Below, in pieces: positions 1-6,795 of a DNA stretch of 6,909 bases (its first letter is position 1; every line of letters begins with the position of its first letter). The notes beneath the pieces are model-generated. The model did not search any database. It saw only the letters and a list, made by a program, of their open reading frames with translations, and was not told the DNA's origin. This stretch comes from Pseudomonadota bacterium (GTDB lineage Bacteria > Pseudomonadota > Gammaproteobacteria > Steroidobacterales > Steroidobacteraceae). The position numbers and the translations under genes are program-made. Location of the stretch: positions 1-6,909 of the forward strand of contig JAJYTX010000146.1 in assembly GCA_021792815.1 (NCBI GenBank). The letters are read 5' to 3'.

Positions 1-10
1 GAGAACACCG

Positions 11-85
11 ATGCTTCGCAACAGGCTATGGCTCTTTGCGCTTGCCGTCACGTGCATGGTCCTGCATGGCGCCGTGGCGCGCGCC
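11..85 (+). other. Sec signal peptide of the PilY1-type protein
   Basis: Residues 1-25 have two arginines near the start (R3, R5), a hydrophobic stretch from about 6 to 18, and small residues A23 and A25 ahead of N26, fitting signal peptidase I cleavage. C15 is inside the hydrophobic core and is not followed by a lipobox pattern that would favour a lipoprotein. Cleavage after A23 is an alternative. Confidence 0.8.
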
Positions 86-3000
86 AACATCAACGTATCG
101 GAAGACTTCACCGGCACCCAGACGGACAACTCCTGGTATTTTTTCAACGGCGCGTGTCTGACGGCGAGCACGGCGAGCGCGGACTCCGATCCCGGCAGTC
201 CACCGGGCTGCACCGCCGACGGCGCCTACTACAAGCTGCAGAATTCCAACGAGGTGCTGGACGGCGGCTACAACGGCACCGCCTCCGGCTACGTCTCGTT
301 CGGCTCCTCGACCGCGCTCGATCCGGTCGGCGAAGGGGCGCTGCGCTTCACCAACGGCTGCATGAATTCCAGAAATCATGCCTGCTACGATGATCCCGGC
401 GGCGGCGGGCACAGCGAGAACGGCGCGATCATTTCCGCCGACAGCTTCTCGACCACCCAGGGCCTGGACATCACCTTCAAGACGGTCACGTATCGGGGCG
501 ACTCCGGAGGCAATGGCAGCTCCGGATCGGCCCATCAGAACGATGGCGCCGACGGCATGAGCTTCTTCCTGATCGACGGCAGCGTGCAGCCGAACATCGG
601 CTCGTGGGGCGGAAGCCTGGCGTACACCTGCTCGAATACGAACCGGGACTATCACGGCATGATCGGTGCCTACATCGGCCTCGGCATCGACGAATACGGC
701 AACTTCCTCAACGGCTCGAGCAATACCCTCGGCGTGTCGAATCCGCAGTCGATGGGCGACAACACCGCAAGCGGTGGCGGGCAGTACGCCAACCGAATCG
801 GACTGCGTGGCGCCGGCAGCATCAACTGGACCTCGCTCAACGGGGCGTACGGCACCGATCCGGGCAGCTCGACCCTGCCCTACTACCCTGCCTCGCTCGC
901 GACCTCGTGTCAGGTCTATGGCGGCAGTTACGATTCCGCAAGCGGCCTGTGCGTGCAATACGGCAGCTATGGCCAGGTGACCGCCTCCAATCCCACCGAT
1001 GCCATGGTGGCGGTCAGGAATACCTGCTATCACGGCGAGCTGTACAACTACGACGACGCCACCAGTCCGACCAAAGCCGGCACGACCACCCTCGGCAATG
1101 CCGGCAACACGGCGGGCATACTCGATTACCAGGCCATTCCCAACGCCTACACGGTGATAGCGAACAAGATCGCGAACGAGTATTCGAGCGGCGGGTATTC
1201 CCGTCAGAAGGCCGACCCGATCACCTACCGCCTGCAGATCACGGAAAACGGTCTGCTCAGCCTCTGGTACAGCTACAACGGCGGCTCGTGGATCGGCGTC
1301 ATCGCCAATCACGACATCACCGCCGACAACGGCCCGCTGCCGGCGACGGTGCGCTTCGGCTTCGCCGGCTCCACCGGCGGCAGCTCGAACATTCATGAGC
1401 TGCTGTGCTTCAAGGCGACGCCGGCCAGCCAGGCCGCGAGCTCCTCGACGGCGAACCAGGAGCAGTCCGCCCAGGTGCAGAACGGCTCGCAGGTGTATTT
1501 CAGCTACTACGACCCCGAGGATTGGACCGGGCGGCTCACCGCCAACTCGCTGTTGACGGACAGCTCGGGCAATCTCACCATCGATCCGACGGCGAACTGG
1601 GACGCCTCCTGCGTGCTCACCGGCGTGGCCGCGGGGGCGACCTGCCCGACCACCGGGCAGGCCGGCGCCATCTCCGCCGAGGCGCCGAGCAAGCGCGTCA
1701 TGCTCACCTGGGGGGGATCCCAGGGCGTCCCCTTGGAGTGGTCGAGCCTGAGCACCACCGAGCAGGACGACCTCGACTCCGTCGAGGGCAGCTCGGGCCT
1801 CACGTACGATACCACCGTCGGCCCGGAGCGCCTGGATTACCTGCGCGGTGACCGGAGCAACGAGATCACCCCGAGCGGCGGCGGAGTGTTCCGCGACCGC
1901 GACTCGGTGCTCGGGGACATCGTCGACTCGAGCCCCGCCTGGATCGGTCCGCCGTCGAAGTCCATCTACACCGCCTATGAGACCCCGGGGACCTGGCAGG
2001 ACAAGCTCTATCCTTCAGCCACCATGCCGGAGAATTCCGGTCAGAGCTATACACAGTATGTGGCGGCCGAGGCCACCCGGCTCAATGTCGTCTACGTGGG
2101 CGCCAACGACGGCCTGCTGCACGGCTTTGCCGCGGGCGCCTTCGACAGCACCGGCCAGATCTACGACAGCACGGCCAACACCGGCGAAGAGGTGCTCGCC
2201 TACATGCCGCAGAGCGTGCTGCAGTACATCCACAGCGCCACGAACAGCGGCATCGACTTCTCCAATCCCCAGTACGGCCACAATTTCTACGCGGACGCGA
2301 GCCCGGGCAGCGGAGATCTGTACTACGGCAATGCCTGGCACACCTGGCTGGTGAGCGGCGTGGGGCCGGGCAATACGGCGGTGCCGTGGTCGTCGCAGGG
2401 CGCGTGCAGCGCGACGGGCACCGCGTGCGCCACGGCGTATTCGGCCACCACGGCCTATAACGCCGGCGCGACCGTCAGCGAAAACGGCGTGAACTACGTG
2501 GCGAACACGGCATCCCAGGGTCAGGATCCGGCCAGCAACAGCGGCCCGGGCGGTGCCGAGATCTTTGCGCTCGACGTCACCGATCCGACGAAATTCTCGG
2601 AATCGAACGCGGCGAGCGTGGTGATCGGTGACTGGACGCCGGCCAACCTCAGCTGCGTCAATGTCAGCAGCTGCGGCCAGAACCTCGGCGACACCTACGG
2701 CACGCCGGTCATCCGGCGGCTGCACAACGGCGACTGGGGCATCATTTTCGGCAACGGCATCGACAGCGCCAGCGGCGACGCCGGCATCTATGTCATGACC
2801 GTGGATCCCTCGACGGCGGCCATCACCACGTACTACCTGTCCACCGGTCAGGCCGGCAAGAACGATGGCATCGCCTATGTCTACCCGGTCGACATGGACG
2901 GCGATCACATCACCGACTACGTCTATGCGGGCGACGTCAACGGCAACGTCTGGCGCTTCGATCTGACCAGCGATTCGGCGTCGAAATGGGCCGTGAGCCC

Positions 3001-3856
3001 CGGCCCGATCTTTACGGCGCCCTCCGGGCAGCCGATCACCACGCTGGTGCAGCCGGACTTCGTCACCGGCCCGACCGGCGCGACCATGCTGATGCTGTAT
3101 TTCGGCACCGGCGAGAAGTTTCCGGTGACCAATTCGGCGGCGACCCGCTACCAGGGCGGAACCCAGGCCTTCTACGGCGTCTGGGACTGGAACATGAGCG
3201 GCTGGAACGCGCTCAACCAGACGCAGTTCGCCTCGCTGTCGACGAGCGCCGCCGGCACCGCCGGCCTCGCTTCACCCTACACGCTCGGCGCCGCCAATCT
3301 GCAGCAGCAGAGCGTTTCGATCGATTCGAGCAGCGGTGATCGGCTGGTCTCGAGTCCGGCCAGCATCTGCTGGGCGGGCTCGACGCTCTGCGGCAGCGGC
3401 AACGACCAGTTCGGCTGGTACATCGACCTGCCGGGCGGCAACAGCGGCTACAACCAGACCACGAACGAGCAGTTGATCTTCAACCCCGAGATCATCAGCA
3501 CCGCGGTGGTGTTCAACTCCTTCCTGCCGGGGATCGACTCGCCGCTCGCCTGTTCGGCCGGCAAGGACCAGGGCTGGCTGTATGCGCTCGATGTGCTCAC
3601 CGGCGGGCCGGTGAGCAGCACGGCCAACGGCACGACCAACAGCTTCTTCGTCAACAACGGCAATGTGCACACGATCGCCTTCGAGACCGACGCAAGCGGC
3701 AGCCCCACCGAGGTCACCACCACCAGTTCGAGCGGCGGCGGCACCAAGGCCTATCTCGTCGATCAGAGCCTGACCGGCGGAGCGGCGACGCCGGTGCCGA
3801 TCGAGCCTCCGAACGATGTGAGCGGATCGCGGCTCACCTGGGTCCAGCTGCGCTAG
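11..3856 (+). CDS. pilY1: PilY1-type type IV pilus tip adhesin/assembly protein with N-terminal lectin-like domain
   Basis: Encodes 1281 residues. Residues 1-25 form a Sec signal peptide (basic start, hydrophobic core, ARA before N26), so the protein is exported. Residues about 27-470 look like an L-type lectin fold (DGADG at 178-182, GIDEYGN at 225-231, RFGFAGSTGG at 448-457). Residues about 490-625 match the PilY1 linker, including YLRGDRSNE around 610-618. From about 628 the PilY1/PilC beta-propeller follows: LGDIVDSSP at 634-642, VYVGANDGLLHGF at 694-706, FALDVTDP at 852-859, and a calcium-type loop DxDxDxxxD at 961-969 followed by YVYAGDVNGNVWRFD. The protein ends in RLTWVQLR, as PilY1 proteins commonly do. 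In this family the protein sits at the pilus tip, primes assembly with minor pilins, controls retraction and binds surfaces. The ATG at 11 follows a GAG at 1-3 that may be the end of a ribosome site cut by the window edge. It is co-directional with the pilE-like gene 10 bases downstream; the minor pilin genes normally upstream lie outside the window. No frameshift seen. PilY1 identity is firm; the lectin call rests on motifs only. Confidence 0.93.
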   Translation: MLRNRLWLFALAVTCMVLHGAVARANINVSEDFTGTQTDNSWYFFNGACLTASTASADSDPGSPPGCTADGAYYKLQNSNEVLDGGYNGTASGYVSFGSSTALDPVGEGALRFTNGCMNSRNHACYDDPGGGGHSENGAIISADSFSTTQGLDITFKTVTYRGDSGGNGSSGSAHQNDGADGMSFFLIDGSVQPNIGSWGGSLAYTCSNTNRDYHGMIGAYIGLGIDEYGNFLNGSSNTLGVSNPQSMGDNTASGGGQYANRIGLRGAGSINWTSLNGAYGTDPGSSTLPYYPASLATSCQVYGGSYDSASGLCVQYGSYGQVTASNPTDAMVAVRNTCYHGELYNYDDATSPTKAGTTTLGNAGNTAGILDYQAIPNAYTVIANKIANEYSSGGYSRQKADPITYRLQITENGLLSLWYSYNGGSWIGVIANHDITADNGPLPATVRFGFAGSTGGSSNIHELLCFKATPASQAASSSTANQEQSAQVQNGSQVYFSYYDPEDWTGRLTANSLLTDSSGNLTIDPTANWDASCVLTGVAAGATCPTTGQAGAISAEAPSKRVMLTWGGSQGVPLEWSSLSTTEQDDLDSVEGSSGLTYDTTVGPERLDYLRGDRSNEITPSGGGVFRDRDSVLGDIVDSSPAWIGPPSKSIYTAYETPGTWQDKLYPSATMPENSGQSYTQYVAAEATRLNVVYVGANDGLLHGFAAGAFDSTGQIYDSTANTGEEVLAYMPQSVLQYIHSATNSGIDFSNPQYGHNFYADASPGSGDLYYGNAWHTWLVSGVGPGNTAVPWSSQGACSATGTACATAYSATTAYNAGATVSENGVNYVANTASQGQDPASNSGPGGAEIFALDVTDPTKFSESNAASVVIGDWTPANLSCVNVSSCGQNLGDTYGTPVIRRLHNGDWGIIFGNGIDSASGDAGIYVMTVDPSTAAITTYYLSTGQAGKNDGIAYVYPVDMDGDHITDYVYAGDVNGNVWRFDLTSDSASKWAVSPGPIFTAPSGQPITTLVQPDFVTGPTGATMLMLYFGTGEKFPVTNSAATRYQGGTQAFYGVWDWNMSGWNALNQTQFASLSTSAAGTAGLASPYTLGAANLQQQSVSIDSSSGDRLVSSPASICWAGSTLCGSGNDQFGWYIDLPGGNSGYNQTTNEQLIFNPEIISTAVVFNSFLPGIDSPLACSAGKDQGWLYALDVLTGGPVSSTANGTTNSFFVNNGNVHTIAFETDASGSPTEVTTTSSSGGGTKAYLVDQSLTGGAATPVPIEPPNDVSGSRLTWVQLR
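89..1420 (+). other. L-type lectin-like domain within the PilY1-type protein
   Basis: This covers residues about 27-470. Three elements appear in the order expected for legume/bacterial L-type lectins. First is an Asp-containing turn and strand, DGADGMSFFLIDG at 178-190. Second is a metal-loop-like strand, GLGIDEYGNF at 223-232, where D227 and N231 would be ligands. Third is a closing strand pair, RFGFAGSTGG at 448-457 followed by NIHELLCF at 460-467. Residues about 275-400 between the second and third elements form a longer insertion with several cysteines (for example in SCQVYGG and NTCYHGE). Known family members bind sugars with the help of calcium; sugar binding here is inferred. The fold was judged by eye, not by a profile search. 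Confidence 0.65.
2435..2551 (+). other. CBM5/12-like (chitin-binding type) segment inserted in the PilY1 propeller
   Basis: Residues about 809-847 contain YSATTAYNAGATVSENG, then VNYVANTASQGQDP and NSGPG. This follows the usual CBM5/12 pattern of TAYNAGD-V-YNGK-Y-A-----G--P----GPW. It lies between WLVSGVGPGN (779-788) and GGAEIFALDVTDP (847-859), which in ordinary PilY1 proteins are joined by only a few residues. Cysteines C799 and C806 just before it could close a small loop. The surface tryptophans that usually bind chitin are missing, so binding may be weak, altered or lost. Confidence 0.55.
2891..2917 (+). other. Calcium-binding loop (DxDxDxxxD) in the PilY1 propeller
   Basis: Residues 961-969 read DMDGDHITD, with acidic residues at 961, 963, 965 and 969, followed by YVYAGDVNGNVWRFD. 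This is the EF-hand-like calcium loop conserved in the PilY1 propeller. In Pseudomonas and Kingella homologues, calcium at this loop controls pilus extension versus retraction. All ligand positions are kept here, so calcium control is likely, by inference from the family. Confidence 0.85.
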
Positions 3857-3858
3857 GA
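3855..3858 (+). promoter_or_regulatory. Ribosome binding site of the pilE-like gene, overlapping the pilY1 stop codon
   Basis: AGGA overlaps the last two bases of the pilY1 TAG stop and lies 8 bases before the ATG at 3867. This decides the start in favour of 3867 over 3858 and suggests translational coupling with pilY1. Confidence 0.55.
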
Positions 3859-3866
3859 TGAGCCCC

Positions 3867-4367
3867 ATGAAACCTGAAAAGCCCGCCGCGTCCCCCCAGC
3901 CGTCCCGGCGCACGCGGGGCTTCACCCTGATCGAGCTGATGATCACCGTGGTGGTGATCGGGATCCTGGCGGCGATCGCCATGCCGATCTATCTGAACCA
4001 GGTCCGCGAGGCCCGCCGCACCGAGGCGCGCAACGCGCTGCTCGAGCTCGCCAGCCGCGAGGAGCGCTATTTCGCGACCAACAGCCAGTACACGAACAGC
4101 GCCAGTGCGCTCGGCTATGGCACCAGTACCTGGCCGGTCACGCTCGACAGCGGGTTCTACCAGATCAACGTCTACAACGTGGACAATACGCAGAATCCGC
4201 CTTATTTCGAGCTGGACGTGACCGTGGTGGCGGGGACCGATCAGGCGAAGGACACCTCCTGTCAGTCCTTCTGGGTCGACAGCAGCGGCAAGGAGTGGTC
4301 CACGAGCTCGACCAGCCCGACGGGAACGGACACCACGGCCACCTGCTGGCCGGACGCCACCCAGTGA
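3867..4367 (+). CDS. pilE: PilE-type type IV minor pilin
   Basis: A type IVa pilin-like protein of 166 residues from this start. The leader MKPEKPAASPQPSRRTRG ends in glycine and is followed by FTLIELMITVVVIGILAAIA. This is the prepilin peptidase (PilD) site; cleavage gives mature F1, methylated in this family, and keeps Glu5. The hydrophobic helix continues into an amphipathic helix (EARRTEARNALLELASREERYF), then a globular domain. Two C-terminal cysteines, at mature positions about 114 and 142, would form the D-region disulfide; the ending CQSFWVDSSGKEW...CW is typical of PilE-like minor pilins. I chose the ATG at 3867 because AGGA at 3855-3858 lies 8 bases upstream. The ATG at 3858, three codons earlier, overlaps that site and has none of its own. 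The gene starts 10 bases after the pilY1 stop, so both are likely co-transcribed. In Pseudomonas-type clusters pilE directly follows pilY1, and its product helps prime the pilus. A different minor pilin name is possible; the pilin call is firm. Confidence 0.88.
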   Translation: MKPEKPAASPQPSRRTRGFTLIELMITVVVIGILAAIAMPIYLNQVREARRTEARNALLELASREERYFATNSQYTNSASALGYGTSTWPVTLDSGFYQINVYNVDNTQNPPYFELDVTVVAGTDQAKDTSCQSFWVDSSGKEWSTSSTSPTGTDTTATCWPDATQ

Positions 4368-4493
4368 TCCCCGGGGCGCTCTCAGGCCCGAAGGCACTGA
4401 CCCGGCGCACGGACGCAGGCCCTCGGGATGCCGGTATGCCTGCCGGGACGCAGCGGCCTCCGGGGAGAATGCGCCTGCGCCCGAGGTGGAACT

Positions 4494-4512
4494 GATCCCC
4501 CGCCGCGGGGTC
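4494..4512 (+). other. GC-rich hairpin in the gap upstream of the small unknown gene
   Basis: In the 174-base gap 4368-4541, GATCCCC (4494-4500) can pair with GGGGTC (4507-4512), with the T bulged and CGCCGC as the loop. No T run follows, so it is not a convincing intrinsic terminator. It ends 19 bases before the GGAG ribosome site of the next gene, so it could be a leader structure or chance pairing in GC-rich DNA. I see no convincing promoter in the rest of this gap. Confidence 0.25.
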
Positions 4513-4531
4513 GAACCTGCGGACTTTCACC

Positions 4532-4535
4532 GGAG
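4532..4535 (+). promoter_or_regulatory. Ribosome binding site of the small unknown gene
   Basis: GGAG lies 6 bases before the ATG at 4542. It supports that start over the in-frame ATG at 4428, whose extra 38 residues (rich in Pro, Gly, Cys and Arg) look like untranslated DNA read in frame. Confidence 0.65.
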
Positions 4536-4541
4536 CACACG

Positions 4542-4943
4542 ATGGATTATCAGACCGCCGAAAATCAAGCTCTCCAGCTTCAGAACCAGGCCAATGAGGT
4601 CGGCCAGGGCTTCAAGCAGCTGGCCGACAAGCTGCAGGCCAAAATCACCGACCCGGGGCTGTCCCGCGAGCTGATGCTCGACCTGCGCGAGGCGGCCGTC
4701 GCGATCCAGCAGCAGAATCAGTCCGCGCTGGCGCTCATCCAGCAGATGGCCGAGTACATCCACTCGCTCGAGACGCACATCAATGCCCAGCCCCAGCCGA
4801 CCTACCAGACCCGCGGCTGGGCCGCCCAGCCCTATGCGGGCACCGGTGGCGGGTTCATGAGCAACATCATGTCGGGCCTCGGCATGGGCGCGGGCTTCGG
4901 GCTGGCGAGCGACCTGGTGGGCAGCATCTTCAACGCGTTTTAG
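4542..4943 (+). CDS. Hypothetical protein, helical with glycine-rich hydrophobic C-terminus
   Basis: A protein of 133 residues that I do not recognise. Residues 1-35 are rich in Gln, Asn and Ala and look helical. DPGL at 37-40 is a break. Residues 41-80 form a second amphipathic helix (RELMLDLREAAVAIQQQNQ, then LALIQQMAEYIHSLETHI), so a coiled coil or helical hairpin is likely. A Pro/Gln linker (about 82-100) leads to a glycine-rich hydrophobic tail at 102-133 (TGGGFMSNIMSGLGMGAGFG, then LASDLVGSIFNAF) with glycines at 112, 114, 116, 118 and 120, a glycine-zipper-like pattern that may insert in or lie against a membrane. There is no signal peptide, so if it leaves the cytoplasm it needs another route. 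The start is fixed by GGAG 6 bases upstream. It is co-directional with pilE but 174 bases away, so a shared operon is possible, not shown. An insertion sequence begins right after the stop. The clear ribosome site, the composition and the typical base bias argue for a real gene. Function unknown. Confidence 0.75.
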   Translation: MDYQTAENQALQLQNQANEVGQGFKQLADKLQAKITDPGLSRELMLDLREAAVAIQQQNQSALALIQQMAEYIHSLETHINAQPQPTYQTRGWAAQPYAGTGGGFMSNIMSGLGMGAGFGLASDLVGSIFNAF

Positions 4944-4944
4944 C

Positions 4945-4963
4945 CTGAAGTTCACCCTCCGGC
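4945..4963 (+). repeat. Terminal inverted repeat at the transposase 3' end of the insertion sequence
   Basis: CTGAAGTTCACCCTCCGGC matches the inward-reading complement of 6891-6909 (CCGAAGTTCCTCCTCGGGC) at 14 of 19 positions, including GAAGTTC without a mismatch. It begins one base after the stop codon of the upstream gene. One more C at 4944 might belong to it. Confidence 0.65.
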
Positions 4964-5023
4964 GGAGCAAAGTTTTCCTGCGAGGTCATCAACATACGTG
5001 AGAGTTGGCTGCGCGGTTTCTGT

Positions 5024-6760
5024 CTACGCGGCGATCTGCTCGATCAGCTCCAGGGCTCGACGTTGCTTGGCGGTGGGCGTGGTAATGAGATCAAAGGTGC
5101 CGGAACGCTCGACCGGACCTGGCGCGCGGCAAGTGTTGCGCACGATGCTGGAGAGGTCCTCAAGCAGGGTGCGGAAGCTATGCGCCGGAGTGCCGTCGGG
5201 GAGAGTGTGCGTGAGGACCTTCTGTAATGCATCCTCGGAGCGCACGGCAGGGGCCACTGGGTCGCGATCGGCTTTTGCCGCCTGATCCTCATCGAAGAAG
5301 AGCAGCGGCCGCCAGGCCTCGAGCATGTGCCACTCGACATAGTAGGCGAGCATGCACAGGAAGATATGGGCGCGTACACGATCCTCGAGCCGATGGTGGA
5401 TCGGACGCACTTTCAGGTCCACGGTCTTCAGCGAGCGGAACGCGCGCTCGACGTTCGCGAGCGCCTTGTAGTTTCTGACGGCGTCGGCCGCTGACATGCG
5501 CTTTTTCGGGACTGCGGTGCGAATCACGTAGATGCCATCGAGCGCCGCCTCGGCGGCGATCTGCTCATCGAGGAGCTTGAACGCAAAGCGCTGCTCCTCG
5601 ATCCTGAGTTCGAAGTGCTTGGCAACCTTGTACTTGTTGACCACGCGCCCGACGCGCACACCGATCTTGTCCTTGCCTTTGAGCCGTCCGGCTTGAACGC
5701 TCGCGCACACTTTCTCGAGCTCCTTGCCTGTCGCCTCCAATAGCGCCTGGCGCTTATGGCTGCGCAACTTCGCCAGCTCAGGGTTGCGACAGGCAATGAG
5801 CCGCTCGCCGGGATAGTCGGGGTGGCTGATCTCCACGAGATTGCGCTCATCGAAAAATCCAAGCTGCAGCGCCTCCCCTTCCACGAGCGTGCGGATCTGC
5901 GTGCTCTTGAGCGCCGTGATCCAGGAAAGCCCCTCGATATCACGCAACTGCTGGATCGCCTTGTGGGAGATCATGCCTCGATCGCCCACCAGCACCACCT
6001 GCTTGAGGCCGAACTCCTCGCGCAGCTTCGTGACCTGCGGCATCAGCGTCTTGGCATCGCCCGTGTTGCCCTCGTAGACCGACACCGCCACGGGACAGCC
6101 CGCTTGGCTCGTCAACAGGCCATAGTTGACCTGGAGCTTGTGCTTCTTCCCATCGCGATCATGACCGAGCTTCGCCAGCGGGCAATGCGTGCCCTCGAAA
6201 TAACTGGAAGAGAGGTCATAGAGCGCCAGTGCGCCCTCGCTCAGATGTCGCGCGGCAAGCTTGCGCTCGATCTGCCCCTGACGCTCAAGTAGCCAGTCCA
6301 TCGCGCTATACAGGTCGTTCTCATCGGCCGCCTCGACCCCGTACTCCTCGGCGAGCGTCGTCGTCTGCCACCAGCGCGTGGTCGCAAGCTTCGTATGCGG
6401 GGCGAGCACTCGCGCGGCCACCATCGCACACACCCGATCGCGCTCGGGACTGCCGCGCGAGGCGATCAAGGACTCAAAACCCAACCGTTGCATCGCCGCG
6501 CGCACCGCCTGCACCTGTCCGTGGGGCTTGGAGCGCACGACCTGCAGCCGCTCACCGACCGGCACGAACGTCTCTCCACGCAACGCGCGGCGGATCACCT
6601 CGATCAGCGGCTCGGGAAGATGGGAGAGGTTGCCGACGGTCTCGTTCTTGACCTGCGCCCCCTCGCGATAGGAGCGCCGCAGCAGATGCGTCGCGTACAC
6701 CCGGCCCTTGTAGCGGCGCCGTGTGGTGACGACGTGAACCGCGCCTCCTCTTTGCGACAT
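5024..6760 (-). CDS. IS1634 family DDE transposase
   Basis: Cuts and joins the ends of its own insertion sequence. It is 578 residues from the ATG at 6760, usual for the family. The N-terminus (TTRRRYKGRVYATHLLRRSY, then VKNETVGNLSHLPE) is characteristic of IS1634-type transposases. The RNase H-like catalytic residues are present: D182 in LYDLSSSYFEG, D260 in VLVGDRGM and E438 in NVERAFRSLKT, with Y431 and K445 of the YREK signature kept and its R replaced by L434. A long beta-rich insertion between the second Asp and the Glu is expected for this IS4-like group. I chose ATG 6760 over the in-frame TTG at 6796. The TTG has no ribosome site and lies within or upstream of both candidate promoters, and the family motif block starts shortly after residue 1 of the shorter form. 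The ribosome site before 6760 is weak (GGCGG). No stop or frameshift interrupts it, so it looks potentially active. No passenger gene was seen. Confidence 0.92.
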   Translation of the reverse strand: MSQRGGAVHVVTTRRRYKGRVYATHLLRRSYREGAQVKNETVGNLSHLPEPLIEVIRRALRGETFVPVGERLQVVRSKPHGQVQAVRAAMQRLGFESLIASRGSPERDRVCAMVAARVLAPHTKLATTRWWQTTTLAEEYGVEAADENDLYSAMDWLLERQGQIERKLAARHLSEGALALYDLSSSYFEGTHCPLAKLGHDRDGKKHKLQVNYGLLTSQAGCPVAVSVYEGNTGDAKTLMPQVTKLREEFGLKQVVLVGDRGMISHKAIQQLRDIEGLSWITALKSTQIRTLVEGEALQLGFFDERNLVEISHPDYPGERLIACRNPELAKLRSHKRQALLEATGKELEKVCASVQAGRLKGKDKIGVRVGRVVNKYKVAKHFELRIEEQRFAFKLLDEQIAAEAALDGIYVIRTAVPKKRMSAADAVRNYKALANVERAFRSLKTVDLKVRPIHHRLEDRVRAHIFLCMLAYYVEWHMLEAWRPLLFFDEDQAAKADRDPVAPAVRSEDALQKVLTHTLPDGTPAHSFRTLLEDLSSIVRNTCRAPGPVERSGTFDLITTPTAKQRRALELIEQIAA

Positions 6761-6795
6761 GCCGCCGAATATAGCCGCTCTGAGGAGAGATTGCA

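Noticed and set aside
26..1396. Long open frame of 456 residues on the - strand opposite the 5' part of pilY1
   Set aside because: It is rich in Ala, Val, Arg and Gly with no recognisable motif, and mirrors codons of a certain PilY1 gene. Long antisense frames are expected in GC-rich coding DNA.
2015..2908. Open frame of 297 residues on the - strand opposite the pilY1 propeller
   Set aside because: Same low-complexity Ala/Val/Arg/Asp composition and complete overlap with strongly conserved PilY1 propeller motifs.
3272..3982. Open frame of 236 residues on the - strand across the pilY1-pilE junction
   Set aside because: It spans the ends of two well-supported genes, shows no domain and has shadow-frame composition.
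4393..4406. GG-N10-GC spacing resembling a sigma-54 promoter before the small gene
   Set aside because: Only the GG and GC dinucleotides and part of the -24 box fit. The -12 box reads CGGC, not TTGC, and such spacing is frequent by chance in GC-rich DNA.
4493..4530. tRNA-like T-arm (GCAGGTTCGACCCCGC on the - strand)
   Set aside because: The TTCGA loop is tRNA-like, but its stem has mismatches, no anticodon or D arm can be drawn around it and there is no CCA end. At most a decayed tRNA fragment; chance is as likely.
4428..4541. In-frame 38-residue N-terminal extension of the small unknown gene
   Set aside because: The ATG at 4428 lacks a clear ribosome site, the added residues are Pro/Gly/Cys/Arg-rich unlike the rest, and GGAG at 4532-4535 supports the start at 4542.
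5756..6292. Open frame of 178 residues on the + strand inside the insertion sequence
   Set aside because: It is fully antisense to conserved transposase motifs including the D260 region, and has no motif or ribosome site of its own. Not a passenger gene.
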